From NCBI RefSeq assembly GCF_035917235.1, contig NZ_CP108423.1, positions 5,609,501 to 5,673,500 on the forward strand: 64,000 bases of DNA, given 5' to 3'. This document shows, piece by piece, positions 35,341 to 44,605 of the stretch. Source of the DNA: Streptomyces sp. NBC_01294. Its GTDB lineage: Bacteria; Actinomycetota; Actinomycetes; Streptomycetales; Streptomycetaceae. Within the stretch, counting starts at the first letter, position 1. Each line of letters starts with the position of its first letter. A model generated the notes under the pieces. The model searched no databases, was not told where the DNA came from, and saw only the letters and a list, made by a program, of their open reading frames with translations. A program made the position numbers and the translations under genes.

Positions 35341-35368
35341 GGGAACCCGTCACTAGGATCGGAACGTT
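35341..35368 (+). promoter_or_regulatory. SigR-like promoter of the first terD gene
   Basis: GGGAAC at 35341-35346, an 18-bp spacer, then CGTT at 35365-35368. The consensus for the thiol-oxidative-stress sigma factor SigR is GGGAAT-N18-CGTT, so five of six -35 bases and all -10 bases match. The start would lie about 50 nt before the gene. An overlapping TAGGAT (35354-35359) could be a vegetative -10 instead. Confidence 0.55.
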
Positions 35369-35426
35369 GATCCGGTAGCAACCGCACGACGGGGCACCGC
35401 CCCACACAGAACCCAATGGAGGACCC

Positions 35427-36002
35427 GTGGGAGTCAGCCTCAGCAAGGGCGGCAACGTCTCGCTGACCAAGGCCGCGCCTAACCTGACGGCGGTCATCGT
35501 CGGTCTGGGCTGGGATGCTCGCACCACCACCGGTGTCGACTTCGACCTCGACGCCAGCGCGATCCTGACCAGCGACCAGGGCAAGGTCACCAGCGACGCG
35601 AACTTCGTCTTCTTCAACAACCTGAAGAGCCCCGACGGCTCGGTGGAGCACACCGGTGACAACACCACCGGTGAGGGCGAGGGCGACGACGAGGCGATCA
35701 AGGTCAACCTGGCCGGCGTGCCGGCCGAGGTCGCCAAGATCGTCTTCCCGGTCTCGATCTACGAGGCCGAGAGCCGCCAGCAGAGCTTCGGCCAGGTCCG
35801 CAACGCGTACATCCGCGTCGTGAACCAGGCCGACAACACCGAGCTCGCCCGCTACGACCTCTCCGAGGACGCCTCGACCGAGACCGCCATGGTCTTCGGC
35901 GAGCTGTACCGCAACGGTGCGGAGTGGAAGTTCCGCGCCATCGGCCAGGGCTACGCCTCGGGCCTGCGCGGCATCGCGCAGGACTTCGGCGTCAACGTCT
36001 GA
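35427..36002 (+). CDS. TerD-family stress protein 1
   Basis: A 191-residue TerD protein. The calcium-binding core includes [12 protein letters not shown] and [15 protein letters not shown]; the C-terminal [17 protein letters not shown] is canonical. TerD proteins bind Ca2+, form part of a membrane-associated stress complex with TerC, and give tolerance to tellurite, phage and other stress. GGAGG before GTG 35427 is a good ribosome-binding site. It is about 74% identical by eye to the next gene, so a tandem duplication is likely. Confidence 0.96.
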   Translation: MGVSLSKGGNVSLTKAAPNLTAVIVGLGWDARTTTGVDFDLDASAILTSDQGKVTSDANFVFFNNLKSPDGSVEHTGDNTTGEGEGDDEAIKVNLAGVPAEVAKIVFPVSIYEAESRQQSFGQVRNAYIRVVNQADNTELARYDLSEDASTETAMVFGELYRNGAEWKFRAIGQGYASGLRGIAQDFGVNV

Positions 36003-36173
36003 GCCCGAGGGCTTGAGAGCCCGAGAGCCTGAGAGCAGTTCACCCGTCCGGCGCCGTGCACTGTGTGTACGGCGCCGGACCGGCTTTACCCGCTCCACCC
36101 TGCGGACATCGCCGCAGGCGGCACACCGCCACACCGCCACACCGCCACATCGTCGTCCGGGGAGGACCACAAC

Positions 36174-36749
36174 ATGGGCGTCACACTCGCCAAGGGGGGC
36201 AATGTCTCCCTGTCCAAGGCCGCACCGAACCTCACCAGGGTTCTGATCGGGCTCGGATGGGACGCGCGCTCGACCACGGGAGCCGACTTCGACCTCGACG
36301 CCAGCGCGCTGCTGTGCAACAGCGGCCGGGTGCTGGGGGACGAGTACTTCGTCTTCTACAACAACCTGACGAGCCCCGAGGGCTCCGTCGAACACACGGG
36401 GGACAACCTCACGGGCGAGGGTGACGGCGACGACGAGTCGATCATCATCGACCTCACCAAGGTGCCCGAGCGCGTGGACAAGATCGTCTTCCCGGTCTCG
36501 ATCCACGAGGCGGACGCCCGCCGGCAGAGCTTCGGCCAGGTCAGCAATGCCTTCATCCGCGTGGTGAACCAGGCGGACGGCCAGGAGTTGGCCCGCTACG
36601 ACCTCTCCGAGGACGCCTCCAGCGAAACCGCGATGATCTTCGGCGAGGTCTACCGCTACGGCGGTGAATGGAAGTTCCGCGCTGTGGGGCAGGGGTACGC
36701 GTCGGGACTCAGGGGCATCGCTCTAGACTTCGGGGTCAACGTTTCGTAA
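36174..36749 (+). CDS. TerD-family stress protein 2
   Basis: A 191-residue TerD protein, paralogue of the preceding gene ([42 protein letters not shown]). GGAGG at 36161-36165 serves the ATG at 36174. The 171-bp spacer after the first terD contains a CACCGCCA micro-repeat (about 36120-36150) and may carry its own promoter. The DUF475 gene follows 17 bp later, so the two are probably co-transcribed. Confidence 0.96.
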   Translation: MGVTLAKGGNVSLSKAAPNLTRVLIGLGWDARSTTGADFDLDASALLCNSGRVLGDEYFVFYNNLTSPEGSVEHTGDNLTGEGDGDDESIIIDLTKVPERVDKIVFPVSIHEADARRQSFGQVSNAFIRVVNQADGQELARYDLSEDASSETAMIFGEVYRYGGEWKFRAVGQGYASGLRGIALDFGVNVS

Positions 36750-36765
36750 AGCCGTACACAGACGC

Positions 36766-37896
36766 ATGGGGTGCCAGGTGCCAGTGGTTCTGAAAACCTT
36801 CGGCTGGTCGTTCGCCATCACGGCGCTCGGCCTTGCCTTTGCCGCGTGGCAGTGGGGGTGGGAGGCGTTCGGGGTCGTATTGATCCTGTCGATCCTCGAG
36901 ATCTCACTGTCCTTCGACAACGCGGTCGTCAATGCCGGAATCCTGAAGAAGATGAATGCCTTCTGGCAGAAGATCTTCCTCACCGTCGGCATCCTGATCG
37001 CCGTCTTCGGAATGCGGCTCGTCTTCCCGGTGGCGATCGTCGCCATCAGTGCCAAGGTCGGTCCCATCGAGGCCATCCAGCTGGCGCTGGACCACCCCGA
37101 GCAGTACGAGGCCCTGGTCACCGACGCCCACCCGGCCATCGCCGCCTTCGGTGGCATGTTCCTTCTGATGATCTTCCTCGACTTCATCTTCGAGGAGCGG
37201 GAGCACAAGTGGCTCGCCTGGCTTGAGCGTCCGCTGGCCAAGCTCGGCAAGGTCGACATGCTGTCGGTCTGCATCGCCCTGATCGCCCTGCTCGTCTCGG
37301 CGATGACCTTCGCCGTCAACGCCCACACCAGCACCGGCCACGCGGACAAGTCCGCCACCGTGCTGCTCGCCGGTGTCGCCGGTCTGATCACGTACCTCAT
37401 CGTCGGCGGCCTGTCCTCGTACTTCGAGGACAAGCTGGAGGAGGAAGAGGAGCGCGAGCACGAGGAGGAGGAGCAGGCCAAGGCAGCGGGCAAGCCCGTC
37501 TCCGCCGTCGGCCTGGCCGGCAAGGCCGCGTTCTTCCTGTTCCTCTACCTGGAGGTCCTCGACGCCTCGTTCTCCTTCGACGGGGTCATCGGCGCCTTCG
37601 CCATCACCAACCACATCTTCTGGATGGCGCTCGGCCTCGGCATCGGCGCCATGTACGTCCGTTCGCTCACGGTCTACCTGGTCCGCCAGGGCACGCTGGA
37701 CGACTACGTCTACCTGGAGCACGGCGCGCACTACGCGATCGGCGCCCTCGCCGTCATCCTGCTGGTCACCATCCAGCACGAGATCAGCGAGATCATCACC
37801 GGCCTCATCGGCGTGGTGCTGATCGCCGGCTCCTTCTGGTCCTCGGTGCGCCGCAACAAGCGCATGGAACTGGAGGGTTCCACCGCCAAGGCATGA
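36766..37896 (+). CDS. DUF475 integral membrane protein (TerC-like)
   Basis: A 376-residue protein with about nine membrane helices and the TerC-type acidic membrane motifs LEISLSFDNAVVNAG and LEVLDASFSFDGVIGAF. TerC/DUF475 proteins exchange metal ions (Mn2+ in characterised relatives) and anchor TerD complexes. A charged cytoplasmic loop (EEEEEREHEEEEQAKA, about 223-238) separates the halves. The ATG at 36766 is given, but GTG 36784 would place the start right at the first helix; no ribosome-binding site decides it. It lies in the terD transcript. Confidence 0.9.
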   Translation: MGCQVPVVLKTFGWSFAITALGLAFAAWQWGWEAFGVVLILSILEISLSFDNAVVNAGILKKMNAFWQKIFLTVGILIAVFGMRLVFPVAIVAISAKVGPIEAIQLALDHPEQYEALVTDAHPAIAAFGGMFLLMIFLDFIFEEREHKWLAWLERPLAKLGKVDMLSVCIALIALLVSAMTFAVNAHTSTGHADKSATVLLAGVAGLITYLIVGGLSSYFEDKLEEEEEREHEEEEQAKAAGKPVSAVGLAGKAAFFLFLYLEVLDASFSFDGVIGAFAITNHIFWMALGLGIGAMYVRSLTVYLVRQGTLDDYVYLEHGAHYAIGALAVILLVTIQHEISEIITGLIGVVLIAGSFWSSVRRNKRMELEGSTAKA

Positions 37897-37924
37897 CCGC
37901 GGCGGTAATGCGGAACGCTCAACT

Positions 37925-37968
37925 GCGGGGCGGTCCACCGGGTCCACGGACCCGGCGGGCCGCCCCGC
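37925..37968 (+). terminator. Terminator after the terD-DUF475 unit
   Basis: The outer stem GCGGGGCGG / CCGCCCCGC encloses an inner stem CCGGGTCC / GGACCCGG. Confidence 0.8.
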
Positions 37969-38017
37969 TTCCGTAGGCTTCGCGGGACCAGGGGATCAGG
38001 GGACCAGGGGGTAGGGG

Positions 38018-38758
38018 ATGGGCTTCTTCGACGGCATCATGGGCAGCCGCGCCGTGCAGTTCCAGTCGGGCAGCGCCTCGTCGAACGCGATCGAGCTGAA
38101 CAAGCGGCACGCGACGGTGTCGCTCACCAAGCAGGGGGCCGTCCACGGCAATCTGCGCGTCAATCTGTCCTGGCGCATGCGCACCTCGGACATCGGCGGC
38201 CGCTCCGGCCAGAGCGGCCAGCTCTTCCGGCACCCGTTCAAGCTGTTCAAGCCGGACATGGTGCAGGCGCACACCCAGGGCATGGTCAACGTCGACCTCG
38301 ACATGGGCTGCCTGTACGAGCTGACGGACGGCACCCGCGGCGCCGTGCAGCCGCTGGGGAACCTGCTCGGCGACCTCAACGACCCGCCGTACGTGAAGCT
38401 CAGCGGGGACGACCGGTTCGGCTCGGCGTCGGGGGAGACCCTCTACATCAACCTCGACCACGCCGACGAGATCAAGCGGCTGCTGGTCTTCGTCTACATC
38501 TACGACCAGACCCCGGCCTTCGACCGGACGCACGCCATGGTGACGCTCTATCCCGTCACGGGGCCGCGGATCGAGATCCCGCTGGACGAGCGGCACCCGC
38601 AGGCCCGTTCCTGCGCGGTGGTCTCCCTGGAGAAGGTCAAGGGCGAGCTCGTCGTACGGCGCGAGGTGAAGTTCGTGTACGGCTTCCAGGCCGAGCTGGA
38701 CCGGCTGTACGGCTGGGGGCTCCAGTGGGGGCGGGGCTACAAGAGCACCAAGAGCTGA
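38018..38758 (+). CDS. Tellurium-resistance-type (TerA-like) protein
   Basis: A 246-residue soluble protein with the TerD-superfamily layout: VNVDLDMGCLYELTDG (calcium-binding strand), LSGDDRFGSASGETLYINL and LLVFVYIYDQTPAFDRT. It is longer and more divergent than TerD. Its N-terminus is glycine/serine-rich and it ends VYGFQAELDRLYGWGLQW. Such TerA-like partners are thought to work with TerD and TerC. It stands after a terminator, so it has its own promoter, and converges on the third terD across a repeat-rich gap. Confidence 0.88.
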   Translation: MGFFDGIMGSRAVQFQSGSASSNAIELNKRHATVSLTKQGAVHGNLRVNLSWRMRTSDIGGRSGQSGQLFRHPFKLFKPDMVQAHTQGMVNVDLDMGCLYELTDGTRGAVQPLGNLLGDLNDPPYVKLSGDDRFGSASGETLYINLDHADEIKRLLVFVYIYDQTPAFDRTHAMVTLYPVTGPRIEIPLDERHPQARSCAVVSLEKVKGELVVRREVKFVYGFQAELDRLYGWGLQWGRGYKSTKS

Positions 38759-38971
38759 CGGGGGGCAGGGCGGGGTCGGGGCGGCGGCGGGGAGCCGGAG
38801 CCGACCGCGACCGAAGCCGACCAGCGCAGGCCGGAGCCCGCCGACGCCGACCGGCACACCCCGGACCGACGCCCTACCAGCGCCGACCGGAGCCGGCCGA
38901 CGCGGACCGACGCCGACCGGAGCCCCGGGCCGCCGTCGGCGCCCTCGCCGCCGCCAGCGCCGCCAGCGCCG
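38759..38971. repeat. GC-rich region of degenerate CCGACCGGAGCC-type repeats
   Basis: The 213-bp gap between convergent genes contains several related units (CGCCGACCGGAGCC at about 38882 and 38911, plus CCGACGC variants) over 38800-38935. No coding frame or terminator is clear. Confidence 0.6.
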
Positions 38972-39727
38972 TCAGCGGCGGATGAACTGCGGGCCCTGCA
39001 CCGGCAGCCGGAAGGACGGATCGCCGCCCGGACCCGGCACCGGGGCCGGGGACACCGGCTGCGGATACCCGTAGGCGGGCTGCACGGCCGGCGGGGCCTG
39101 CGTGGGCGGGGCCATGGCGGCCGTCTGCTCGGAGGTCGGCCCGGCCGCCGGGCTCGCGGCCGGCTCGGCGGCGTTCTCGTCGACCGAGATCCCGTGGTCG
39201 GTCGCCAGGCCCACCAGCCCGTCGGAGTAGCCCTCGCCGAGCGCGCGGAACTTCCATCCCTCGCCCCGCCGGTACAGCTCCCCGCAGATCAGCGCCGTCT
39301 CGGCGCCGGTCTCGGGCCGTACGTCGAAGTAGGCCAGCGGTTCGGAGCCGCCGGTCGCGGTGGCGTCGTAGAGGAGGATCCGCAGGTCGTGGACCCGTTC
39401 GAAGGGGACGTCCTCGGCGGAGGCGACCACCAGGATCCGGTCCACCGTCGACGTCACCGTGCGCAGATCCGCCTGGACGGCGTCGGTGATCGCGTCACCG
39501 ATCTGCTTCTTGCCGAGCCGCCAGACGGCCCCCGAGGGGTGCCGGGGCTGGTTGTAGAAGACGAAGTCCTCGTCCGAACGCACCCGGCCGTCCGGGCCCA
39601 CGAGCAGCGCGGAGGCGTCCACGTCCGGAACCTCGGGGCCGCCAGTCCAGCGCAGCACCGCCCGGACCGCCACGGGGGCCACCGGGATGTTCGAGCCCTT
39701 CTGCATCGCGTGCGTCATGCACGTCAT
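38972..39727 (-). CDS. TerD-family protein 3 with disordered tail
   Basis: A 251-residue protein: TerD domain (residues 15-180) with DVDASALLVGPDGRVRSDED and FRALGEGYSDGLVGLATDHG, then a Pro/Ala-rich tail of about 65 residues. It lacks the full acidic GDGDD loop of the first two TerDs, so calcium binding may be weaker. GGAGG five bases before 39727 supports that start; 39718 (MTHAMQ) is an alternative. It diverges from the biosynthetic operon at 39913, sharing 185 bp of regulatory DNA. Confidence 0.9.
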   Translation of the reverse strand: MTCMTHAMQKGSNIPVAPVAVRAVLRWTGGPEVPDVDASALLVGPDGRVRSDEDFVFYNQPRHPSGAVWRLGKKQIGDAITDAVQADLRTVTSTVDRILVVASAEDVPFERVHDLRILLYDATATGGSEPLAYFDVRPETGAETALICGELYRRGEGWKFRALGEGYSDGLVGLATDHGISVDENAAEPAASPAAGPTSEQTAAMAPPTQAPPAVQPAYGYPQPVSPAPVPGPGGDPSFRLPVQGPQFIRR

Positions 39728-39912
39728 CCTGCCCTCCCGGGGTGGAGCGCGACAATGCGGCCCCCCGTAGGGCCTTGTATCGAACGCGAGACCTGGGCAT
39801 GGTGCAAGAGGGTTACCTGAACTTCATGTGCTTGAGGAACTCTTGACTCGCGTTCGTACGTACTATTACCGGCCATGCCAGTTGGGCCGCCGAGGCAGTA
39901 CGGGGGAAGCAC

Positions 39913-41079
39913 ATGCGTCACTTTGGGCATATATCGCCCACCGTCCGTAAGGACCTCTTCCATCAGGAACCGGCGGAATTCACCGGGGCCTCCCCGGCAC
40001 GCGTCCTCGCGGCGGCGCTGGGAGCCACGCTGTACAGCCCCGCCACCCGGCCCACGCTCGCCGCGGACATCCGCAAGCAGGCCGGCCGCGGAGTCGTCTC
40101 CATGGTCCTCTGCCTGGAGGATTCCATCAGCGACGCCGATGTCGCCGGAGCCGAGGAGAACCTCGTCCGGCAGTTCGCCGAGCTCGAGGCCGACGCCACG
40201 GAGCTCCCGCTGCTCTTCATCCGGGTCCGCACGCCCGAGCAGATACCCGACCTGGTGCGCCGCCTGGGCGGCTCCGTGCGGCGGCTGGCCGGATTCGTGC
40301 TCCCGAAGTTCGACGAGAGCCGCGGCATCGCCTTCCTCGAAGCCGTCGCCCAGGCGGAAGCCGTCAGCGGACAGCCCCGCCTGTATGCCATGCCCGTTCT
40401 GGAAACCCCGGAACTCCTCCACCTCGAAACCCGCGTCGAGGCCCTCGCCGGCATCTCGCGCACGGTCAACGCCTACCGGGAACGGGTCCTGGCCCTGCGG
40501 CTGGGCGTGACCGACTTCTGCTCCGCGTACGGCCTGCGGCGCACCCCCGACATGACCGCCTACGACGTCCAGATCGTCGCGGGCGTCATCGCCGACGTCG
40601 TCAACGTCCTCAGCCGGGCCGACGGCACGGGCTTCACCGTGACCGGCCCCGTCTGGGAGTACTTCCGTAGCCAGCAGCGCCTCTTCAAGCCCCAGCTGCG
40701 CCGCAGCCCCTTCCTGGAGGAGGGCGTGGAGGAGCTGCGCACCGCCCTGATCGAGCACGACCTGGACGGACTGCTGCGCGAGATCGAACTCGACCGCGCC
40801 AACGGTCTGCTCGGCAAGACCTGCATCCACCCCGCCCACGTCACGCCCGTGCACGCCCTGTCGGTGGTCTCCCACGAGGAGTTCTGCGACGCCCAGGACA
40901 TCCTGCGGCCCGAGCGCGGCGGCGGCGGAGTGATGCGTTCCGCCTACACGAACAAGATGAACGAGGTGAAGCCCCACCGGGCCTGGGCCGAGCGCACCAT
41001 GCTGCGCGCCGAGGTCTTCGGTGTGGCGAAGGAGGAGGTCGGCTTCGTCGACCTGCTCACGGCCGGGCTCCAGGTGTGA
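39913..41079 (+). CDS. HpcH/HpaI aldolase / citrate-lyase-like C-C lyase, Ter-associated
   Basis: A 388-residue CitE-like TIM-barrel enzyme. Substrate and metal-binding parts are MVLCLEDSISDADV, FIRVRTPEQ, MPVLETPELL and GKTCIHPAHVTPVH. It cleaves or forms a C-C bond, with an acyl or keto-acid substrate. Comparative genomics (Anantharaman, Iyer and Aravind) places this enzyme in a Ter-linked operon proposed to make a nucleoside-like metabolite. Here it is the first of four genes, all joined by 4-bp overlaps. The ATG at 39913 has a plausible GGGGAAGCAC upstream. Confidence 0.88.
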   Translation: MRHFGHISPTVRKDLFHQEPAEFTGASPARVLAAALGATLYSPATRPTLAADIRKQAGRGVVSMVLCLEDSISDADVAGAEENLVRQFAELEADATELPLLFIRVRTPEQIPDLVRRLGGSVRRLAGFVLPKFDESRGIAFLEAVAQAEAVSGQPRLYAMPVLETPELLHLETRVEALAGISRTVNAYRERVLALRLGVTDFCSAYGLRRTPDMTAYDVQIVAGVIADVVNVLSRADGTGFTVTGPVWEYFRSQQRLFKPQLRRSPFLEEGVEELRTALIEHDLDGLLREIELDRANGLLGKTCIHPAHVTPVHALSVVSHEEFCDAQDILRPERGGGGVMRSAYTNKMNEVKPHRAWAERTMLRAEVFGVAKEEVGFVDLLTAGLQV

Positions 41080-43778
41080 GCAGGCACCTGCACGAGAAGA
41101 CGCCGATGCTGAAGAAGACGCAGCAGACGCAGCAGACGCAGCAGACGCAGCAGACGCAGCAGACACGGAAGACACAGAAGACAGAGATGACGAGGAAGGG
41201 CGAGACGATCGAAGCGGTGTGGTCGGGTACCTGGGTCGCGGACCGGCTGGGCGTGAGCCTGCAGGACTCCGAAGGAGGCCCGCGGCTGACGGAGCTGCTC
41301 GGACTGGCCCTGCGGCGCAACCCCAAGCGGGCGCACCTGCTGGTCTCGCAGGTGCTGGGCAAGCACGTCCCGCAGTCCCCGCAGGTCGTGTACGCCGCCG
41401 GGTACGGGCTCGGGGAACGCGTGCGGGCGCTGCTCGGCGAGGACGCAGCCGCGGCCGCGGTGGTCCTCGGCTACGCCGAGACCGCCACCGGACTCGGCCA
41501 CTGCGTCGCCGACGGCCTGGGCCCCGCCCCCTACCTGCACTCCACCCGCCGGCCCGTGCCGGGCGTGGAGGCGGCCGGCGGCTTCGAGGAGGCGCACTCG
41601 CACGCCACCTCGCACCTGCTGCTCCCCGAGGACCCGCGGCTGCTCGCAGGCGGCGGCCCGCTGGTCCTCGTCGACGACGAGTTCTCCACCGGCAACACCG
41701 TCCTCAACACCATCCGCGATCTGCACGCCCGCCACCCCCGCGCGCACTACGTGGTCGTCGCCCTCGTCGACATGCGCTCCCCGGAGGACCGCGACCGGCT
41801 CACCGCCTTCGCCGCCGAGCTGGGAGCCCGGGTGGACCTCATAGCCCTGGCCTCGGGCACGGTGACCCTGCCCGAGGGCGTCCTGGCCAAGGGCCGGGCG
41901 CTGGTCGAGGAGTACGAGGCGCGGGCTGCGCAGAATCAGCCCCTCCGGCGTTCGAGGAGCGGGGTCCTGGGCGGAGCCCCGGCGGACGGCCCGCAGCCGC
42001 TCACGCGCGTCGACCTGAACTGGCCCAAGGACGTCCCCGACGGCGGCCGACACGGCTTCACCCCGACCCACCGCGCCCGGCTGGAGGCGGCCCTCCCGGA
42101 CCTGACCGCCCAGCTCACCGCCGCGCTCGGCGACGACGTACCCGGACGGATACTCGTACTCGGCAACGAAGAGCTGATGTACGCGCCGCTGCGCCTCGCC
42201 AAGGCCCTGGAGGAGGCGGGGGCGGCCCGCGAGGTCCGCTTCTCGACCACCACCCGCTCCCCGGTGCTCGCCGTGGACGACCCCGGCTACGCCATCCGCA
42301 CCCGCCTGGTCTTCCCGGCCCACGACGCCCCGGCCGACGGACCCGGCGACCGCTACGCCTACAACGTCCACAGCACGGCGGGCGCCGGCTTCGACGCCGT
42401 CGTCGCCGTCGTGGACTCGGCCGGGGACACCCCCGAGCTGCACTCGGGACTCCTCGCGGCCCTCGCCCCGCACACCGGCCGCGTCGTCCTGGCCGTCGTC
42501 CCGTCCTACACCCCCGACCGGCGGGAGCCGAAGCCGACCATGACCGAGCCGTCCACGCACGCGCCGACCACGCACGCGCCGATACCGCACGCGCCGACCG
42601 CGCACTCGTACCCGCCGATCACGCAGCAGCCGCTGCGCGGTCCCGCCTTCTCCTCGTACGCCCCCGAGGACGTCGGCTGGCTGCTCCAGGACTTCTCCGA
42701 CGTCGAGCTGGAGGCCCCGACGGAGGAGCGCGAGGAGGCCATCCAGGCCGGCGGCGCGCACTACGCCGAGTCCCTGCCCGTCGAGTACCAGCCGACCGCC
42801 CAGTACCAGGAGCTCTACCGGAGCGCGCTGGCCGCCTCCGCCACCCGCATGGCACGGGCCGTCGGCACGGTCACCGAGACCGTCCTCGCCGAACGCTCCC
42901 CGTCCCCGGTACTGGTCTCCCTGGCCCGCGCCGGCACGCCCGTCGGCGTCCTGATGCGCCGCTGGGCCCGCGCCCGGCACGGCCTGGACCTGCCGCACTA
43001 CGCCGTCTCCATCGTGCGCGGCCGCGGCATCGACGCCAACGCCCTGCGCTGGCTGGCCGCCCACCACGACCCGGCCGACGTCGTCTTCGTCGACGGCTGG
43101 ACCGGCAAGGGCGCCATCACCCGCGAGCTGAAGGTCGCCCTGCAGGCCCACCAACAGGAAATGGGGGGCCCGGGCTTCGACCCGGAGATCGTCGTCCTCG
43201 CCGACCCCGGCTCGTGCGTGTCCACGTACGGCACCCGCGAGGACTTCCTCATCCCCTCCGCCTGTCTCAATTCCACCGTGTCCGGTCTCATCTCGCGTAC
43301 GGTTCTCAGGTCCGACCTGGTCGGACCCGCCGACTTCCACGGCGCGAAGTTCTACCGCGAACTCGCCGGAGCCGACGTCTCCGTCGACTTCGTCGACACC
43401 GTCGCCGCCCACTTCGACGAGGTGGCCGACGCCGTCGACGAGGAGGTCAAGGAGCTGCTCGCAGCCGACCGCACCCCGACCTGGGAGGGCTGGGCGGCGG
43501 TCGAGCGGATCAGCGAGGAGTACGGCATCCACGACGTGAACCTCGTCAAGCCCGGCGTCGGCGAGGCCACCCGCGTGCTGCTGCGCCGGGTGCCGTGGAA
43601 GATCCTGGCGCAGCGCGGCGCCGGGGCCGACCTGGACCACGTACGGCTGCTCGCCGAGCAGCGCGGGGTCCCGGTGGAAGAGGTCGACGGGCTGCCCTAC
43701 ACGTGTGTAGGACTCATCCACCCCCGATTCACGCGCGGCGCCACGGGCGCCGACGGAAAGGCTGTGGCCTCGAAGTGA
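41076..43778 (+). CDS. Fused phosphoribosyltransferase-TRSP-StiP protein, Ter-associated
   Basis: A 900-residue multidomain protein. Residues 45-285 form a PRTase-like domain with the PRPP loop LVLVDDEFSTGNT (196-208). Residues 305-480 are the TRSP domain, with the naming motif TRSP at 393-396. A His/Thr/Pro linker (490-520) leads to a StiP-type domain (525-890) starting SSYAPEDVGWLLQDF and containing VLVSLARAGTPVGVL and a second PRPP-like loop VFVDGWTGKGA (670-680). In many bacteria these are separate genes. The GTG at 41076 overlaps the lyase stop (GTGA). The N-terminus is a QQT repeat of doubtful function, and a start at 41187 (MTRKGETIE) is possible. Confidence 0.85.
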   Translation: MSRHLHEKTPMLKKTQQTQQTQQTQQTQQTRKTQKTEMTRKGETIEAVWSGTWVADRLGVSLQDSEGGPRLTELLGLALRRNPKRAHLLVSQVLGKHVPQSPQVVYAAGYGLGERVRALLGEDAAAAAVVLGYAETATGLGHCVADGLGPAPYLHSTRRPVPGVEAAGGFEEAHSHATSHLLLPEDPRLLAGGGPLVLVDDEFSTGNTVLNTIRDLHARHPRAHYVVVALVDMRSPEDRDRLTAFAAELGARVDLIALASGTVTLPEGVLAKGRALVEEYEARAAQNQPLRRSRSGVLGGAPADGPQPLTRVDLNWPKDVPDGGRHGFTPTHRARLEAALPDLTAQLTAALGDDVPGRILVLGNEELMYAPLRLAKALEEAGAAREVRFSTTTRSPVLAVDDPGYAIRTRLVFPAHDAPADGPGDRYAYNVHSTAGAGFDAVVAVVDSAGDTPELHSGLLAALAPHTGRVVLAVVPSYTPDRREPKPTMTEPSTHAPTTHAPIPHAPTAHSYPPITQQPLRGPAFSSYAPEDVGWLLQDFSDVELEAPTEEREEAIQAGGAHYAESLPVEYQPTAQYQELYRSALAASATRMARAVGTVTETVLAERSPSPVLVSLARAGTPVGVLMRRWARARHGLDLPHYAVSIVRGRGIDANALRWLAAHHDPADVVFVDGWTGKGAITRELKVALQAHQQEMGGPGFDPEIVVLADPGSCVSTYGTREDFLIPSACLNSTVSGLISRTVLRSDLVGPADFHGAKFYRELAGADVSVDFVDTVAAHFDEVADAVDEEVKELLAADRTPTWEGWAAVERISEEYGIHDVNLVKPGVGEATRVLLRRVPWKILAQRGAGADLDHVRLLAEQRGVPVEEVDGLPYTCVGLIHPRFTRGATGADGKAVASK
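41121..41165 (+). repeat. 9-bp microsatellite (CAGCAGACG x4 plus one variant)
   Basis: Four exact units and one with a final A encode QQT repeats near the start of the PRTase fusion. Unit length is a multiple of three, so copy-number change would not shift the frame. Confidence 0.9.
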
Positions 43779-44605
43779 CTGTCCTCGTAGCCAGTGATCT
43801 CGACCGTACGCTCATCTACTCGGCGGCCGCCCTCGGTCTGACCATGCCCGACCCGGAGGCCCCGCGGCTGCTGTGCGTCGAGGTCCACGAGAGCAAGCCG
43901 CTGTCCTACATGACGGAGACGGCGGCGGGACTGCTGGCGGAGCTGACGGCCGACCCCTCGGTGGTCTTCGTCCCGACGACCACCCGGACCCGCAAGCAGT
44001 ACCAGCGCATCCGCTTCCCCGGCCGCCCGGCCGCCTACGCCATCTGCGCCAACGGCGGGCAGCTGCTCGTCGACGGGGTGCCGGACCGGGACTGGCGGCG
44101 GCAGGTCGCCGCCCGCCTGGCGCAGGAATGCGCCCCGCTGGAGGAGGTCCACCAGCACCTGCTGTCCGCGGCCGACCCGGCGTGGCTGCGCAAGGCGCGC
44201 GTGGCGGAGGACCTCTTCGCCTACCTCGTCGTCGAGCGCGCCCTGGTCCCCGACGAATGGCTCAAGTCCCTGGCGGAGTGGTCCGAGGCCCGCGGCTGGA
44301 CGGTCTCGCTGCAGGGCCGGAAGATCTACGCCGTCCCGCGCCCGCTCACCAAGAGCGCGGCGATGTACGAGGTCGCCCGCCGCACGGGAGCCTCCACGAC
44401 CCTCGCCGCCGGCGATTCGCTGCTGGACGCGGACCTGCTGCTGGCGGCGGACGCGGCCTGGCGCCCGGGCCACGGCGAACTGGCCGACGCGGCCTGGACG
44501 GCGCCCACGGTCACGGCCCTGGCCACGGCGGGCGTCCTGGCCGGCGAGGAAATAGTGCGCGCGTTCACCCGCGAGGCGGACCGACTCGGCAGACTGGACG
44601 CATGA
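43775..44605 (+). CDS. HAD-family phosphatase (Cof-like), Ter-associated
   Basis: A 276-residue HAD hydrolase: motif I DLDRTLIY (Asp8/Asp10), a cap domain (about 85-200), then GRKIYAVPRPLTKSAAM and motif IV GDSLLDADLLLAAD. It would remove a phosphate from a small metabolite, presumably the product of the PRTase module. The GTG at 43775 overlaps the fusion gene stop (GTGA). Its C-terminus overlaps the methyltransferase start (ATGA). Confidence 0.9.
   Translation: MTVLVASDLDRTLIYSAAALGLTMPDPEAPRLLCVEVHESKPLSYMTETAAGLLAELTADPSVVFVPTTTRTRKQYQRIRFPGRPAAYAICANGGQLLVDGVPDRDWRRQVAARLAQECAPLEEVHQHLLSAADPAWLRKARVAEDLFAYLVVERALVPDEWLKSLAEWSEARGWTVSLQGRKIYAVPRPLTKSAAMYEVARRTGASTTLAAGDSLLDADLLLAADAAWRPGHGELADAAWTAPTVTALATAGVLAGEEIVRAFTREADRLGRLDA

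Noticed and set aside
41121..41165. CRISPR-like array
   Set aside because: A 9-bp coding microsatellite without spacers. No array with 25-40-bp repeats and unique spacers was seen anywhere in the window.
40944..43721. A minus-strand frame of 925 codons opposite the PRTase fusion
   Set aside because: Antisense shadow of a gene with clear PRPP loop and TRSP motifs.
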